A DNA stretch of 8,952 bases from an uncultured Mycoplasmatota bacterium (GCA_947087145.1 CAMUBM010000019.1:1-8952); one strand, 5' to 3'. Shown: positions 1 through 5,831, counted from the stretch's first letter. Notes: generated by a model not told the origin, from the letters alone. A program made the numbers and translations.

Positions 1-108
1 GTACTTATTCCTAGTATGAGTTTCTTTTCCTTTCTTCTAGGGTCTTTACTTAATAACCCCCCCCCCAGAAGCTGTTCTGGTTGGGAGGTTTGTTTCTTCT
101 TTTTTCAT
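1..108 (-). CDS. 5' end of an unidentified protein, frame interrupted at a G10 run (partial, runs off left edge)
   Basis: A gene start is supported by a complete set of signals: ATG at 108-106, GGAGG at 120-116 with 7-nt spacing, and a promoter at 137-165. The protein begins MKKEETNLPTRTAS and then enters a run of ten G (minus strand, positions 66-57). As written, the frame gives GGG-V-I-K and a TAA at 48-46 after 20 residues. Removing one G gives GGG followed by LLSKDPRRKEKKLILGIS, open to the window edge; adding one G instead gives an early stop. The open version has a basic stretch (RRKEKK) followed by hydrophobic residues, as in an N-terminal cytoplasmic tail before a membrane anchor; that reading is inference because only a few residues are visible. 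The function is unknown. The G10 may be true phase variation, a fixed frameshift, or an assembly error. Confidence 0.62.
57..66 (-). repeat. G10 homopolymer tract inside a coding start
   Basis: Ten consecutive C on the plus strand (G on the coding minus strand) in otherwise very AT-rich DNA. The tract lies about 14 codons after the start of the left-edge gene, and its length decides which frame follows. Runs of this kind are classic sites of slipped-strand mispairing. Confidence 0.85.
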
Positions 109-115
109 TTCTTTT

Positions 116-120
116 CCTCC
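116..120 (-). promoter_or_regulatory. Ribosome binding site of the left-edge gene
   Basis: GGAGG lies 7 nt upstream of ATG 108-106. It is a full-strength site and is the main reason for believing that this short, frame-broken stretch is a real gene start. Confidence 0.75.
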
Positions 121-136
121 ATCTATTATAGTCACT

Positions 137-165
137 ATTATAAAGGAAAGTATTTACGATTACAA
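137..165 (-). promoter_or_regulatory. Sigma-A-type promoter for the left-edge gene
   Basis: On the minus strand, -35 TTGTAA (165-160), a 17-bp spacer and -10 TATAAT (142-137). Transcription would begin near 130, giving a leader of about 22 nt that contains the GGAGG site. A second TATAAT at 130-125 has no good -35. The position downstream of the fhs terminator fits an independent transcription unit. Confidence 0.65.
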
Positions 166-178
166 TACTTGTATTGTA
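161..178. promoter_or_regulatory. Perfect 18-bp palindrome at the left-edge promoter, candidate operator
   Basis: TACAATAC-TT-GTATTGTA has perfect 8-bp arms around a 2-bp centre. It overlaps the proposed -35 (165-160) and extends upstream. Placement and symmetry suggest a dimeric repressor or activator site. The outer TACA/TGTA ends recall sites used by BlaI/MecI/CopY-type regulators, but the spacing differs, so no family is assigned. Confidence 0.45.
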
Positions 179-229
179 TTTTTACTTTTGACTTTTCTAC
201 TATACTCATTCTTTCGTACTAAAAATGTC

Positions 230-253
230 AAAAAAAGAGCACGTTTCATGCTC
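230..253 (-). terminator. Rho-independent terminator after fhs
   Basis: Minus-strand stem GAGCA (253-249), loop TGAAACG, TGCTC (241-237), followed directly by seven T (236-230). The stem begins in the last base of the fhs TAG stop, so termination is immediate. There is no T run on the plus-strand side, so it acts only for minus-strand transcription and closes the ffh-fhs unit. Confidence 0.85.
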
Positions 254-1782
254 TACATATGTAAATAATTGGCATCTTTGGATAAACCTGGCATGGTTAA
301 AATATTTCCAAAATAGATGGTAATAAATCCTGCTCCATGAAATAATTTTATGTCTTTTACTAGCATGGTAAAATCTTTAGGATATCCTAGTACTTCTCTG
401 TTATCTGTTATGGAATACTGGGTTTTTGCAATACAAATAGGTAGTTTGAAATCTTGCAATAACTTTGCTTTTTCTTCCGCTTCTTCAGTGTAAAGAATTT
501 CTTTTGTTCCATAGTTTATTTTACAAAACTTTTCAATCTTTGTTTGTAAATCTTCTTCTACTTTATATGGGTATACTACCTCTTTTGGTTGTTCTTTAGC
601 AAGTTCTACAATCTTTTCTGCAACGTCGATAGAACCAACGCTACCTTCTAAAAATCCTGTACTTATGTTGAAAGGAATTCCTTTTTCTTCTACATGATGT
701 TTGATATATTCTATTTCTAATTCAGTATCTTTATCGTGTTTGTTTAAAACAACAAGTAAATGATTTGTATATTTACACATGGTTTCTATATGATAATCTA
801 GGTTGACAATTCCACTTTCTAAGTTTCCATCGCCATTGTGTTTTAGACTTTGCACTGTTGTATTTAGCACAACAACATCGGGGATAAAGTTTTTATTTTG
901 TCTTGTCACAATATCATAAAATTTTAAAGCTCCCATGTCACTACCAAAGCCCGCTTCTACAATCGTATAGTCAAAATGATGCAGAGCATATTGAGTGGAA
1001 ATGACACTATTGGTTCCATGAGCAATGTTAGCAAAAGGTCCCCCATGAACTAGAGCTAAATTTTTTTCAAGGGTTGTTACTACATTGGGTTTGATGGCAT
1101 GTTTTAGAAGAAGAAATAGAGCATTTACACAATTTAAATCTTTTGCAAAAACTGGTTTGTTTTCATAAGTAAATCCCACTAAGACGTTTCCAATGCGTTC
1201 TTTTAAATCTGTCTCATTTTTAGCAAGACATAAAAGTGCCATAAATTCAGAGGCTGTACTAATATTAAAATGCGTTTCTTGTCCATTTATATTTACCATT
1301 CTTAAACTTCTATCGTTTAAATCCATACAGCGTTCATGACATATTGTTTCTGGCTTGATGTTTAATTCGTTTCCTTGAAAAATATGATTATCAATAATGG
1401 AGGCTAGTAAATTATTGGCGGTTGTTATGGCATGAATGTCTCCAGTGAAATGCAAGTTGATTTCTTCTTCTGGAATGATACATGCTTTACCTCCTCCCGT
1501 TGCTCCTCCTTTTACGCCAAAAACAGGTCCTAGCGATGGTTCTCTTAAGGCAACTACACTTTTGTAGTTTAATTTGTTTAAGGCATCGTTTAGACTAATG
1601 GCAAGTGTTGTTTTTCCTTCTCCATATTTTGTGGGAGATGTTGAGGTTACTAAAATAAGTTTTCCTCTTGGTCCTTTTTCTAAGTCGTTTTCTATTTTTG
1701 CTATTTCTTTCCCATAAAAGGTAAAGTTTTTTTCGTCAAATCCATTCTTTTTTAGGATTTCTCTTAAATCGTTCGCTTTAAT
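253..1782 (-). CDS. fhs: Formate--tetrahydrofolate ligase (10-formyl-THF synthetase), no normal start codon
   Basis: Cytosolic one-carbon enzyme: formate + ATP + tetrahydrofolate give 10-formyl-THF for purine and formyl-Met synthesis. Reading on from the TTG at 1455, the frame stays open to a TAG at 1794-1792 and carries the family's N-terminus: YGKEIAKI, P-loop-like PTKYGEGKTT, LREPSLGPVFGVKGG, then LHFTGDIHAITTANNLL, GGPFANIAHGTNS, VEAGFGSDMGA, AKTQYSITD and a C-terminal TMPGL. About 507-509 residues, somewhat shorter than the usual 555 or so, mainly at the ends. Between the upstream stop and 1455 there is no in-frame ATG, GTG or TTG. I place the start at ATT 1782-1780, the first near-cognate codon, but the AGAGGAG at 1789-1783 is ideally spaced (6 nt) for GCG at 1776-1774. 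It lies a few bases after ffh, so it is probably co-transcribed and translationally coupled. Starting at TTG 1455 would remove the nucleotide-binding region and is rejected. Confidence 0.9.
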   Translation of the reverse strand: MKANDLREILKKNGFDEKNFTFYGKEIAKIENDLEKGPRGKLILVTSTSPTKYGEGKTTLAISLNDALNKLNYKSVVALREPSLGPVFGVKGGATGGGKACIIPEEEINLHFTGDIHAITTANNLLASIIDNHIFQGNELNIKPETICHERCMDLNDRSLRMVNINGQETHFNISTASEFMALLCLAKNETDLKERIGNVLVGFTYENKPVFAKDLNCVNALFLLLKHAIKPNVVTTLEKNLALVHGGPFANIAHGTNSVISTQYALHHFDYTIVEAGFGSDMGALKFYDIVTRQNKNFIPDVVVLNTTVQSLKHNGDGNLESGIVNLDYHIETMCKYTNHLLVVLNKHDKDTELEIEYIKHHVEEKGIPFNISTGFLEGSVGSIDVAEKIVELAKEQPKEVVYPYKVEEDLQTKIEKFCKINYGTKEILYTEEAEEKAKLLQDFKLPICIAKTQYSITDNREVLGYPKDFTMLVKDIKLFHGAGFITIYFGNILTMPGLSKDANYLHM

Positions 1783-1789
1783 CTCCTCT
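1783..1789 (-). promoter_or_regulatory. Ribosome binding site facing a missing fhs start
   Basis: AGAGGAG is a strong site. A normal spacing of 6 nt leads to GCG (1776-1774) instead of ATG, while the nearest near-cognate codon, ATT (1782-1780), abuts the site with no spacing. The site therefore argues that an ATG once stood at 1776-1774, or that initiation here is non-standard. Confidence 0.6.
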
Positions 1790-1795
1790 TTCTAT

Positions 1796-3103
1796 TTAAA
1801 ATGGCATTTTCATGTTTCCAGAACTCACCATTTTCATCATTTTTTTCATTTCTTCAAATTGTTTTAAAAGACGATTGACTTCTTCGACATTTCTACCACT
1901 TCCTTTTGCTATTCTTTGCTTTCTAGTGGCCTTTAAAATTTCTGGATGGCGTCTTTCTTGTGGAGTCATGGAAAGAATAATGGCTTCTACATGGGCCATA
2001 TCTTTTGGGTCTATGTTTACATTGTTAATTCCCATTTTTCTAGCACCAGGAAGCATTTTTAGGATATTTTCGAGTGGTCCTAGTTTTTTAATTTGCTTTA
2101 AAGTTCTTAAAAAGTCTTCTAAGTCAAAGGTTCCTTTTTTCATTTTTTTGGCAGTGTCTAGGGCTTCTTCTTCGTTCATGATGCCTTCTACTTTATCTGC
2201 AATAGATAAAATGTCTCCCATATCTAAGATACGATTTGCCATCCGTTCGGGATAGAATTCAGATAGACCATCCAATTTTTCGCTATCTCCCACAAACTTA
2301 ATCGGAATATTAGTTAAATGTCTTACAGAAAGAGCAACGCCACCTTTGGTATTTCCATCGAGTTTCGTTAGAATGGTTCCAGTTAAGTTTAATGCTTCAT
2401 TAAAGCCATTGATTACATTGATTGCATCTTGTCCCATCATAGCATCAATGACTAAAATAATTTCATGAGGATTTATTGTACTTACGATATCTTTTAGTTC
2501 TTGCATTAAGGGTTCGTCGATTTGTAGTCGTCCTGCGGTATCAATGATGATGTAGTCTTTTTTGTTTTCTTTCGCATAGTTAAGGGCATCTGCAACTATT
2601 TTTACAGGATTTTCTTTTCCCTCTGTAAATACTTCTATTCCTAGACTTTTTCCGATGGTTTCTAGTTGTTCTATAGCAGCAGGCCTATAAATGTCACAAG
2701 CGACCAATAAGGGATTTTTTGCTTGTTTTTTTCGTAGGAAATTGGCTAGTTTTCCAGCCGTTGTTGTTTTTCCACTTCCTTGTAGTCCTACGAGCATTAG
2801 AATGGTAGGATTTTTACTGGCTTCTAAAGGAACAAAGTCTCCTCCTAATAAAGAAACAAGTTCGTCTTTTACTAATTTTATGAACACTTCTTCTGGTTTA
2901 AGACTTTTGCCTACTTCCATTCCTAAAGCTTGCTCTTTGATTTTCGCAATAAACTCTTTTACTACCACATAGTTTACATCGGCTTCTAAAAGGGCCATAC
3001 GAATTTCTCTTAGGGCATCTCCAATGTTTTCTTCCGTAATGTGACCCATTCCTTTGATATTTTTGATTGCTTTGGATAATCTGTCTCCCATGTATTCAAA
3101 CAT
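1796..3103 (-). CDS. ffh: Signal recognition particle protein Ffh (SRP54 GTPase)
   Basis: Binds signal sequences and transmembrane segments emerging from ribosomes and, with SRP RNA, delivers the complex to FtsY at the membrane. 435 residues, near the family norm. The N domain is residues 1-90. The G domain has P-loop GLQGSGKTT (106-114), DIYRPAA (137-143), DTAGR (188-192) and TKLDG (246-250). The Met-rich M domain follows from about 300, with ERRHPEIL, RKQRIAKGSG and EVNRLLKQF (to about 416), the RNA-binding helices, and a short tail ending MKMPF. Start ATG 3103 is supported by AAAGGTG 7 nt upstream. It sits 21 bp after the unknown 193-aa gene and just before fhs, so one transcript probably covers all three. 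No SRP RNA gene is visible in the window. Confidence 0.97.
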   Translation of the reverse strand: MFEYMGDRLSKAIKNIKGMGHITEENIGDALREIRMALLEADVNYVVVKEFIAKIKEQALGMEVGKSLKPEEVFIKLVKDELVSLLGGDFVPLEASKNPTILMLVGLQGSGKTTTAGKLANFLRKKQAKNPLLVACDIYRPAAIEQLETIGKSLGIEVFTEGKENPVKIVADALNYAKENKKDYIIIDTAGRLQIDEPLMQELKDIVSTINPHEIILVIDAMMGQDAINVINGFNEALNLTGTILTKLDGNTKGGVALSVRHLTNIPIKFVGDSEKLDGLSEFYPERMANRILDMGDILSIADKVEGIMNEEEALDTAKKMKKGTFDLEDFLRTLKQIKKLGPLENILKMLPGARKMGINNVNIDPKDMAHVEAIILSMTPQERRHPEILKATRKQRIAKGSGRNVEEVNRLLKQFEEMKKMMKMVSSGNMKMPF

Positions 3104-3124
3104 AATTTTTCACCTTTTTCTTTT

Positions 3125-3706
3125 TTATTTGTCACAAAGAAAATCTTTTCTTATCATTTCTTGGACATCTTTTTGTCTTTGTTCTTCCTTTCTTTTTAAG
3201 TATCTCGACAATGTTATTTCCTCTTCTGGTTCTTCTTGAAAATCTTTCCTTATTCTTTTTTGCATCTTTTTGTGAGTTATATATTGTTTTACTAAATGTT
3301 CCATTCTTCTACACAACACTATATTCTGTTGTTTTATAATGGTTTCGCTTTGCTTTTCTGTCATTATAATACAACTTTCTGTTTCATTTTCTTCTGTGTT
3401 TAAAAAACTTTGTTCTTGAGCAAACTGGATTGCTCTTTGCAAGATCAAAAGAAATTGGTCATCCTTCTGCAAAAAATCCATAAATAGCATTTCAAATCCA
3501 CAATAACTGAAAGAATACAAATCATCTGCTAAGTTTTTTATATCTATTACTATCTCGCCTTCTTTTTTCATATAAGCAAGAAAAAGTTTTATAAAATCAA
3601 ATTCATTAAAAGAAAGGTCAAGAATACTTTTTAAAGTGTTTCTTCTTTGATTCGTAACTCCGATTATTCCTATTATTTCTCCTCCGGACTTTTCATTTAT
3701 AATCAT
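3125..3706 (-). CDS. Unrecognised 193-aa charged protein directly upstream of ffh
   Basis: I do not recognise the family. I chose ATG 3706 because AGGAAGAG lies 6 nt upstream; a TTG 14 codons earlier (3748) has no ribosome binding site. The first half is mixed and includes GGEIIGIIGVTNQRRNTLK, a Phe-rich stretch and IVIDIKNLADDLYSFSYCGFEMLF. The last third is very rich in Lys, Glu, Arg and Gln, probably helical or coiled-coil, with RIRKDFQEE and MIRKDFLCD as a small internal repeat. There is no signal peptide or membrane segment, so it is probably cytosolic. The gene is 21 bp upstream of ffh on the same strand, in the position where many Bacilli have ylxM adjoining ffh. A role in protein targeting is possible from context only. 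A lineage-specific DNA- or ribosome-associated protein is equally open. Confidence 0.8.
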   Translation of the reverse strand: MIINEKSGGEIIGIIGVTNQRRNTLKSILDLSFNEFDFIKLFLAYMKKEGEIVIDIKNLADDLYSFSYCGFEMLFMDFLQKDDQFLLILQRAIQFAQEQSFLNTEENETESCIIMTEKQSETIIKQQNIVLCRRMEHLVKQYITHKKMQKRIRKDFQEEPEEEITLSRYLKRKEEQRQKDVQEMIRKDFLCDK

Positions 3707-3770
3707 AAAATTCTCTTCCTTTCTTTTATTTTTTTGTAATTTTTTCAATTTTTACTAATTTTCTGATTTG

Positions 3771-3851
3771 AATGACCAATTTGCTTGTTTTTTGTTATTT
3801 TCGGCGTTGAATTTTGAAAATTGGCTAGACGAATTTTAAAAATTGGTCATT
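3771..3851. repeat. 12-bp perfect inverted repeat enclosing 57 bp
   Basis: AATGACCAATTT at 3771-3782 is the exact complement of AAATTGGTCATT at 3840-3851. In minus-strand RNA this would close a domain around the tandem palindromes, ending about 64 nt before the ATG of the unknown gene. In DNA, the two arms would be flanking copies of one binding site in opposite orientation. Confidence 0.6.
3809..3846. repeat. Two 16-bp palindromic direct repeats, pitch 22 bp
   Basis: GAATTTTGAAAATTGG (3809-3824) and GAATTTTAAAAATTGG (3831-3846) differ at one base. Each contains the 13-bp palindrome AATTTT-n-AAAATT. Starts 22 bp apart, about two helical turns, would put two bound dimers on the same DNA face. 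The position upstream of the unknown-ffh-fhs genes suits an operator pair. AT-rich sequence produces such palindromes easily, which limits confidence. Confidence 0.5.
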
Positions 3852-3907
3852 TTACGTCTTTTTTCTTTTGTATTATTATGAGTCTGGAAAGGAAAATTTG
3901 GAGGTAC

Positions 3908-3937
3908 TTACTGCAAAATAGGATACACCTTAGTCAT
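3908..3937 (-). CDS. Possible 9-residue leader peptide, MTKVYPILQ
   Basis: ATG 3937-3935 is preceded by AGGAG (3949-3945) at the ideal 7-nt spacing, followed by nine codons and TAA (3910-3908). A 10-bp inverted repeat pairs the ribosome binding site region (CAAAATAGGA, 3955-3946) with the end of the ORF (TCCTATTTTG, 3923-3914), so the RNA can hide its own ribosome site and translation would open the hairpin. That arrangement resembles translated regulatory leaders, although there is no run of one amino acid. It could also be chance. Confidence 0.35.
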   Translation of the reverse strand: MTKVYPILQ

Positions 3938-4031
3938 TATTTCGCTCCTATTTTGTTTCACTTCTCTTTAAAAAAATTTCGTTATAATCATTCGACTTCC
4001 TAAGTACTTTCTTTTTCCTTTTCACAATTTG

Positions 4032-4340
4032 TTATTTATCCAGTATCTTTTGGATTTTTTCTTTTACTTTCTTATTTTCTATCTCTTCTATTATTTTTTC
4101 TATCTCTTTTTTCTTTTTTAAGAAGTGCAATATACTTTCATAATTTTCTAGTTTTTCGTTAATGGTTTTAATAGCACTTCCTATAGCACTTTTACTCACA
4201 CTTCGATTGTCTGCAATTTCTTGTAAACTTAAATCTTCTTCATAAAAAAGGCGATAGATTTCACTTTCTCTTTCATTCAGTAAGTTGCCATAGATATCAA
4301 AGAGTGCATTGTAATAGATGTATTCTTCTGTTCGGTTCAC
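4032..4340 (-). CDS. ylxM: YlxM-type helix-turn-helix protein of the SRP cluster
   Basis: 102-residue UPF0122/YlxM family protein, a small partner of the SRP pathway in Gram-positive bacteria; a role in supporting Ffh or SRP function is described for streptococcal relatives. The N-terminal half has a sigma-70-region-4-like helix-turn-helix: LSLQEIADNRSVSKSAIGSAIKT (about 38-60, in segments), followed by the family-typical ENYESIL. The C-terminal third is an alternating Lys/Glu helix. It starts at GTG 4340, whose bases overlap the ftsY TGA (GTGA), with AAGGA inside the ftsY end, so translation is coupled to ftsY. Unlike the common ftsY-ylxM-ffh order, here ffh is separated by a 325-bp gap and an unknown gene. 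Confidence 0.9.
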   Translation of the reverse strand: MNRTEEYIYYNALFDIYGNLLNERESEIYRLFYEEDLSLQEIADNRSVSKSAIGSAIKTINEKLENYESILHFLKKKKEIEKIIEEIENKKVKEKIQKILDK

Positions 4341-5326
4341 TTTATCATATCCTTAAATAGACCATAGATATATTCTTCAATATCAAAGGTTTGTAAGTCG
4401 GTCATTTTTTCCCCTAAACCAATAAATTTTACAGGAATATCCACACTTTCTTTGATGGCTAGAACAATTCCACCTTTGGCTGTTCCATCGAGTTTGGTTA
4501 ACACAATGCCTGTGAGTTTCGTAATTTCTTTAAAACTTTCGGCTTGCATAATTCCGTTTTGTCCTGTTGCAGCATCGATTACTAAAAGGGTTTCATGAGG
4601 GGCTCCTGGAATGATACGTTCAATGACTTTGTTTATTTTTTCGAGTTCTTTCATTAAATTGACTTTATTTTGTAGTCGGCCTGCGGTATCAATGAAAACC
4701 ATATCAACATTTTCTTTTTTGGCCATTTCTAGTCCGTCGTAAATGACTCCTGCTGGATCGGTATTGTCACGTCCGTAAAACAAACTATTTGTTTTCTCAG
4801 CCCATATTTTTAATTGTTCTACGGCTCCTGCTCTAAAAGTATCTCCTGCGATTAACATGACTTTTTTTCCTAAATTCTTATATTTGTAGGCAAGTTTAGC
4901 TATAGTTGTTGTTTTTCCGACACCATTTACTCCAACCATTAAGACAATCGTCGGGCCATTTTCTTGTTCATTCAACTTCGTTGTTAATGACTCATTGTTT
5001 ACATAAATAATGAATAGTTCATCGACGATGACTTCGTTTAGGGTTTCCGTGTTTTCTATATGTTCTTCCTTTACCCTTTTTCTTAATTTATCCATAAATT
5101 TAAATACTGTATTTACTCCAATGTCTGCTTGGATGAGTAAATCTTCTAATTCTTCAAAGTATTCTTCGTTTACTTTGGTGTATTTAATCCCTAATACACT
5201 TAATTTGGATACAAATTCTTCTCTTGTTTTTTTTAAGCCTTTATCATATACTTCTTCCATTTCTTTGTTTTCTTTTTCTGTTTCTTTTTTACTGACTAAA
5301 TTTTTTAACTTATCAAATATTCCCAT
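4337..5326 (-). CDS. ftsY: Signal recognition particle receptor FtsY
   Basis: Membrane-associated GTPase that docks ribosome-SRP complexes to the translocon by pairing its NG domain with that of Ffh. 329 residues. The acidic A region is short and highly charged (about 1-30) and begins with an amphipathic MGIFDKLKNLV, a likely lipid-binding helix. The N domain runs to about 110. The G domain has P-loop GVNGVGKTT (132-140), DTFRAGA (162-168), DTAGR (213-217) and TKLDG (277-281), and the closing helix is IEEYIYGLFKDMIK. Start ATG 5326 has a strong AAGGAGGAA just upstream that overlaps the stop of the prepilin gene, so the two are probably on one transcript. The TGA stop is shared with the ylxM GTG start. 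Confidence 0.97.
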   Translation of the reverse strand: MGIFDKLKNLVSKKETEKENKEMEEVYDKGLKKTREEFVSKLSVLGIKYTKVNEEYFEELEDLLIQADIGVNTVFKFMDKLRKRVKEEHIENTETLNEVIVDELFIIYVNNESLTTKLNEQENGPTIVLMVGVNGVGKTTTIAKLAYKYKNLGKKVMLIAGDTFRAGAVEQLKIWAEKTNSLFYGRDNTDPAGVIYDGLEMAKKENVDMVFIDTAGRLQNKVNLMKELEKINKVIERIIPGAPHETLLVIDAATGQNGIMQAESFKEITKLTGIVLTKLDGTAKGGIVLAIKESVDIPVKFIGLGEKMTDLQTFDIEEYIYGLFKDMIK

Positions 5327-5338
5327 ACCTATTCCTCC

Positions 5339-5767
5339 TTATTTTGTACAAGTTGTGTCGCTTGTATAGGCTTTGTATTCACTATTTCCAAAGTCGTCCA
5401 CATATCTATAAATGACTACGGTATCTTCATCTGCACAATGATTTTGGGTGTCTTCAAACATTCCCTCTTTTTTTAATGTTTCTACTTTTATTCTAGCTAT
5501 ACAACTTTCATTTTCTGGTTTGTTTAAATTGGCTATATTGTTATCCACAAACATTTCTTTGGAAAATTCCTTCGAACACGTTTTAATGTGAACATTTTCA
5601 AAGGCATAAGAAAGGGCAACTTCTTTTAAATTTTCGCGCATTTCTTTTGCAGTGTCGTTTCTTGTTCGGTTTAAAATACCTAGTACACTACTGCCTCCAA
5701 TTAAAACAACGATAGCCATAATTACAATGACCGCTAGTAATTCTACAATGGTAAATCCTTTTTTCAT
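5339..5767 (-). CDS. Type IV prepilin-like protein with class III signal peptide
   Basis: The N-terminus MKKGFTIVELLAVIVIMAIVV is a prepilin peptidase site (cleavage after Gly4; Phe at mature +1; Glu at +5) followed by the hydrophobic assembly helix. The mature protein would be exported and built into a pseudopilus or remain membrane-bound. 142 residues with start ATG 5767, chosen over an in-frame GTG at 5776 because AGGTG (5778-5774) is spaced 6 nt from the ATG and overlaps the GTG. The soluble part has four Cys (64, 89, 111, 140) that could form two disulfides. No other pilin, ATPase (ComGA/PilB) or PilD gene is in the window, so a competence-type ComGC role cannot be claimed. It ends 12 bp before ftsY, an unusual leader gene for an SRP operon. 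Confidence 0.88.
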   Translation of the reverse strand: MKKGFTIVELLAVIVIMAIVVLIGGSSVLGILNRTRNDTAKEMRENLKEVALSYAFENVHIKTCSKEFSKEMFVDNNIANLNKPENESCIARIKVETLKKEGMFEDTQNHCADEDTVVIYRYVDDFGNSEYKAYTSDTTCTK

Positions 5768-5784
5768 ATTAAACACCTATTTTA

Positions 5785-5813
5785 AGTATACCATAGAAAT
5801 AGTAGACAAACAA
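5785..5813 (-). promoter_or_regulatory. Candidate promoter for the prepilin-ftsY-ylxM operon
   Basis: Minus strand -35 TTGTTT (5813-5808), 17-bp spacer, -10 TATACT (5790-5785). The expected start near 5778 would leave only about 11 nt before the ATG, just including AGGTG. The -10 is good but the -35 is weak. Confidence 0.45.
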
Positions 5814-5831
5814 AGGAATTTGCGTTATACT
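5803..5831 (+). promoter_or_regulatory. Sigma-A-type promoter for RNase J
   Basis: -35 TAGACA (5803-5808), 17-bp spacer, -10 TATACT (5826-5831); each hexamer matches the consensus at 5 of 6. Transcription would start near 5838, giving a leader of about 169 nt before ATG 6007. Its -35 touches that of the divergent prepilin promoter, so the two may compete for polymerase. Confidence 0.7.

Larger units (their letters stand above)
3707..4031 (-). other. Gap between ylxM and the unknown-ffh-fhs genes with repeats and hairpins
   Basis: 325 bp without a normal-sized gene. On the transcribed minus strand it holds, in order: an outer 7-bp inverted repeat (GTACTTA 4007-4001 with TAAGTAC 3910-3904); inside it a 10-bp stem around a 9-codon ORF; then a 12-bp inverted repeat (AATGACCAATTT at 3771-3782 and its complement at 3840-3851) enclosing two nearly identical 16-bp palindromic repeats. 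I see no convincing terminator after ylxM and no strong promoter; TATAAC at 3986-3981 is a possible -10 without a good -35. Transcriptional read-through from ftsY-ylxM is therefore plausible, with the gap acting as a leader or intercistronic RNA. Confidence 0.55.

Noticed and set aside
16..222. Plus-strand 68-codon ORF
   Set aside because: No ribosome site, low-complexity Phe/Ser-rich product, and it lies antisense to the well-supported minus-strand gene start, promoter and palindrome.
253..1455. fhs read as a 400-residue protein starting at TTG 1455
   Set aside because: The codons upstream of 1455 continue in frame with clear family motifs (PTKYGEGKTT, LREPSLGPVFGVKGG), so TTG 1455 is an internal Leu codon.
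1812..2972. Plus-strand ORFs opposite ffh
   Set aside because: They are shadows of the ffh coding strand; no ribosome sites, and the products are unlike any protein family.
3983..3988. Perfect TATAAT on the plus strand in the same gap
   Set aside because: No -35 at suitable spacing and no plus-strand gene downstream.
3821..4003. Plus-strand 60-codon ORF in the ylxM-unknown gap
   Set aside because: No good ribosome site, and the product does not look like a protein; the inverted repeats explain the sequence better.
3900..4009. SRP RNA, RNase P RNA, T-box or a known riboswitch in the gap
   Set aside because: None of the conserved cores (for example the SRP GGAAG/GCAGC tetraloop region or the T-box GGUGG motif) can be found in the expected arrangement.
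4337..4340. Possible recoding of TGA as Trp, as in Mycoplasma
   Set aside because: TGA ends ftsY at the expected family length and overlaps the ylxM GTG, and TGG is used for Trp (FtsY W175), so TGA is a stop.
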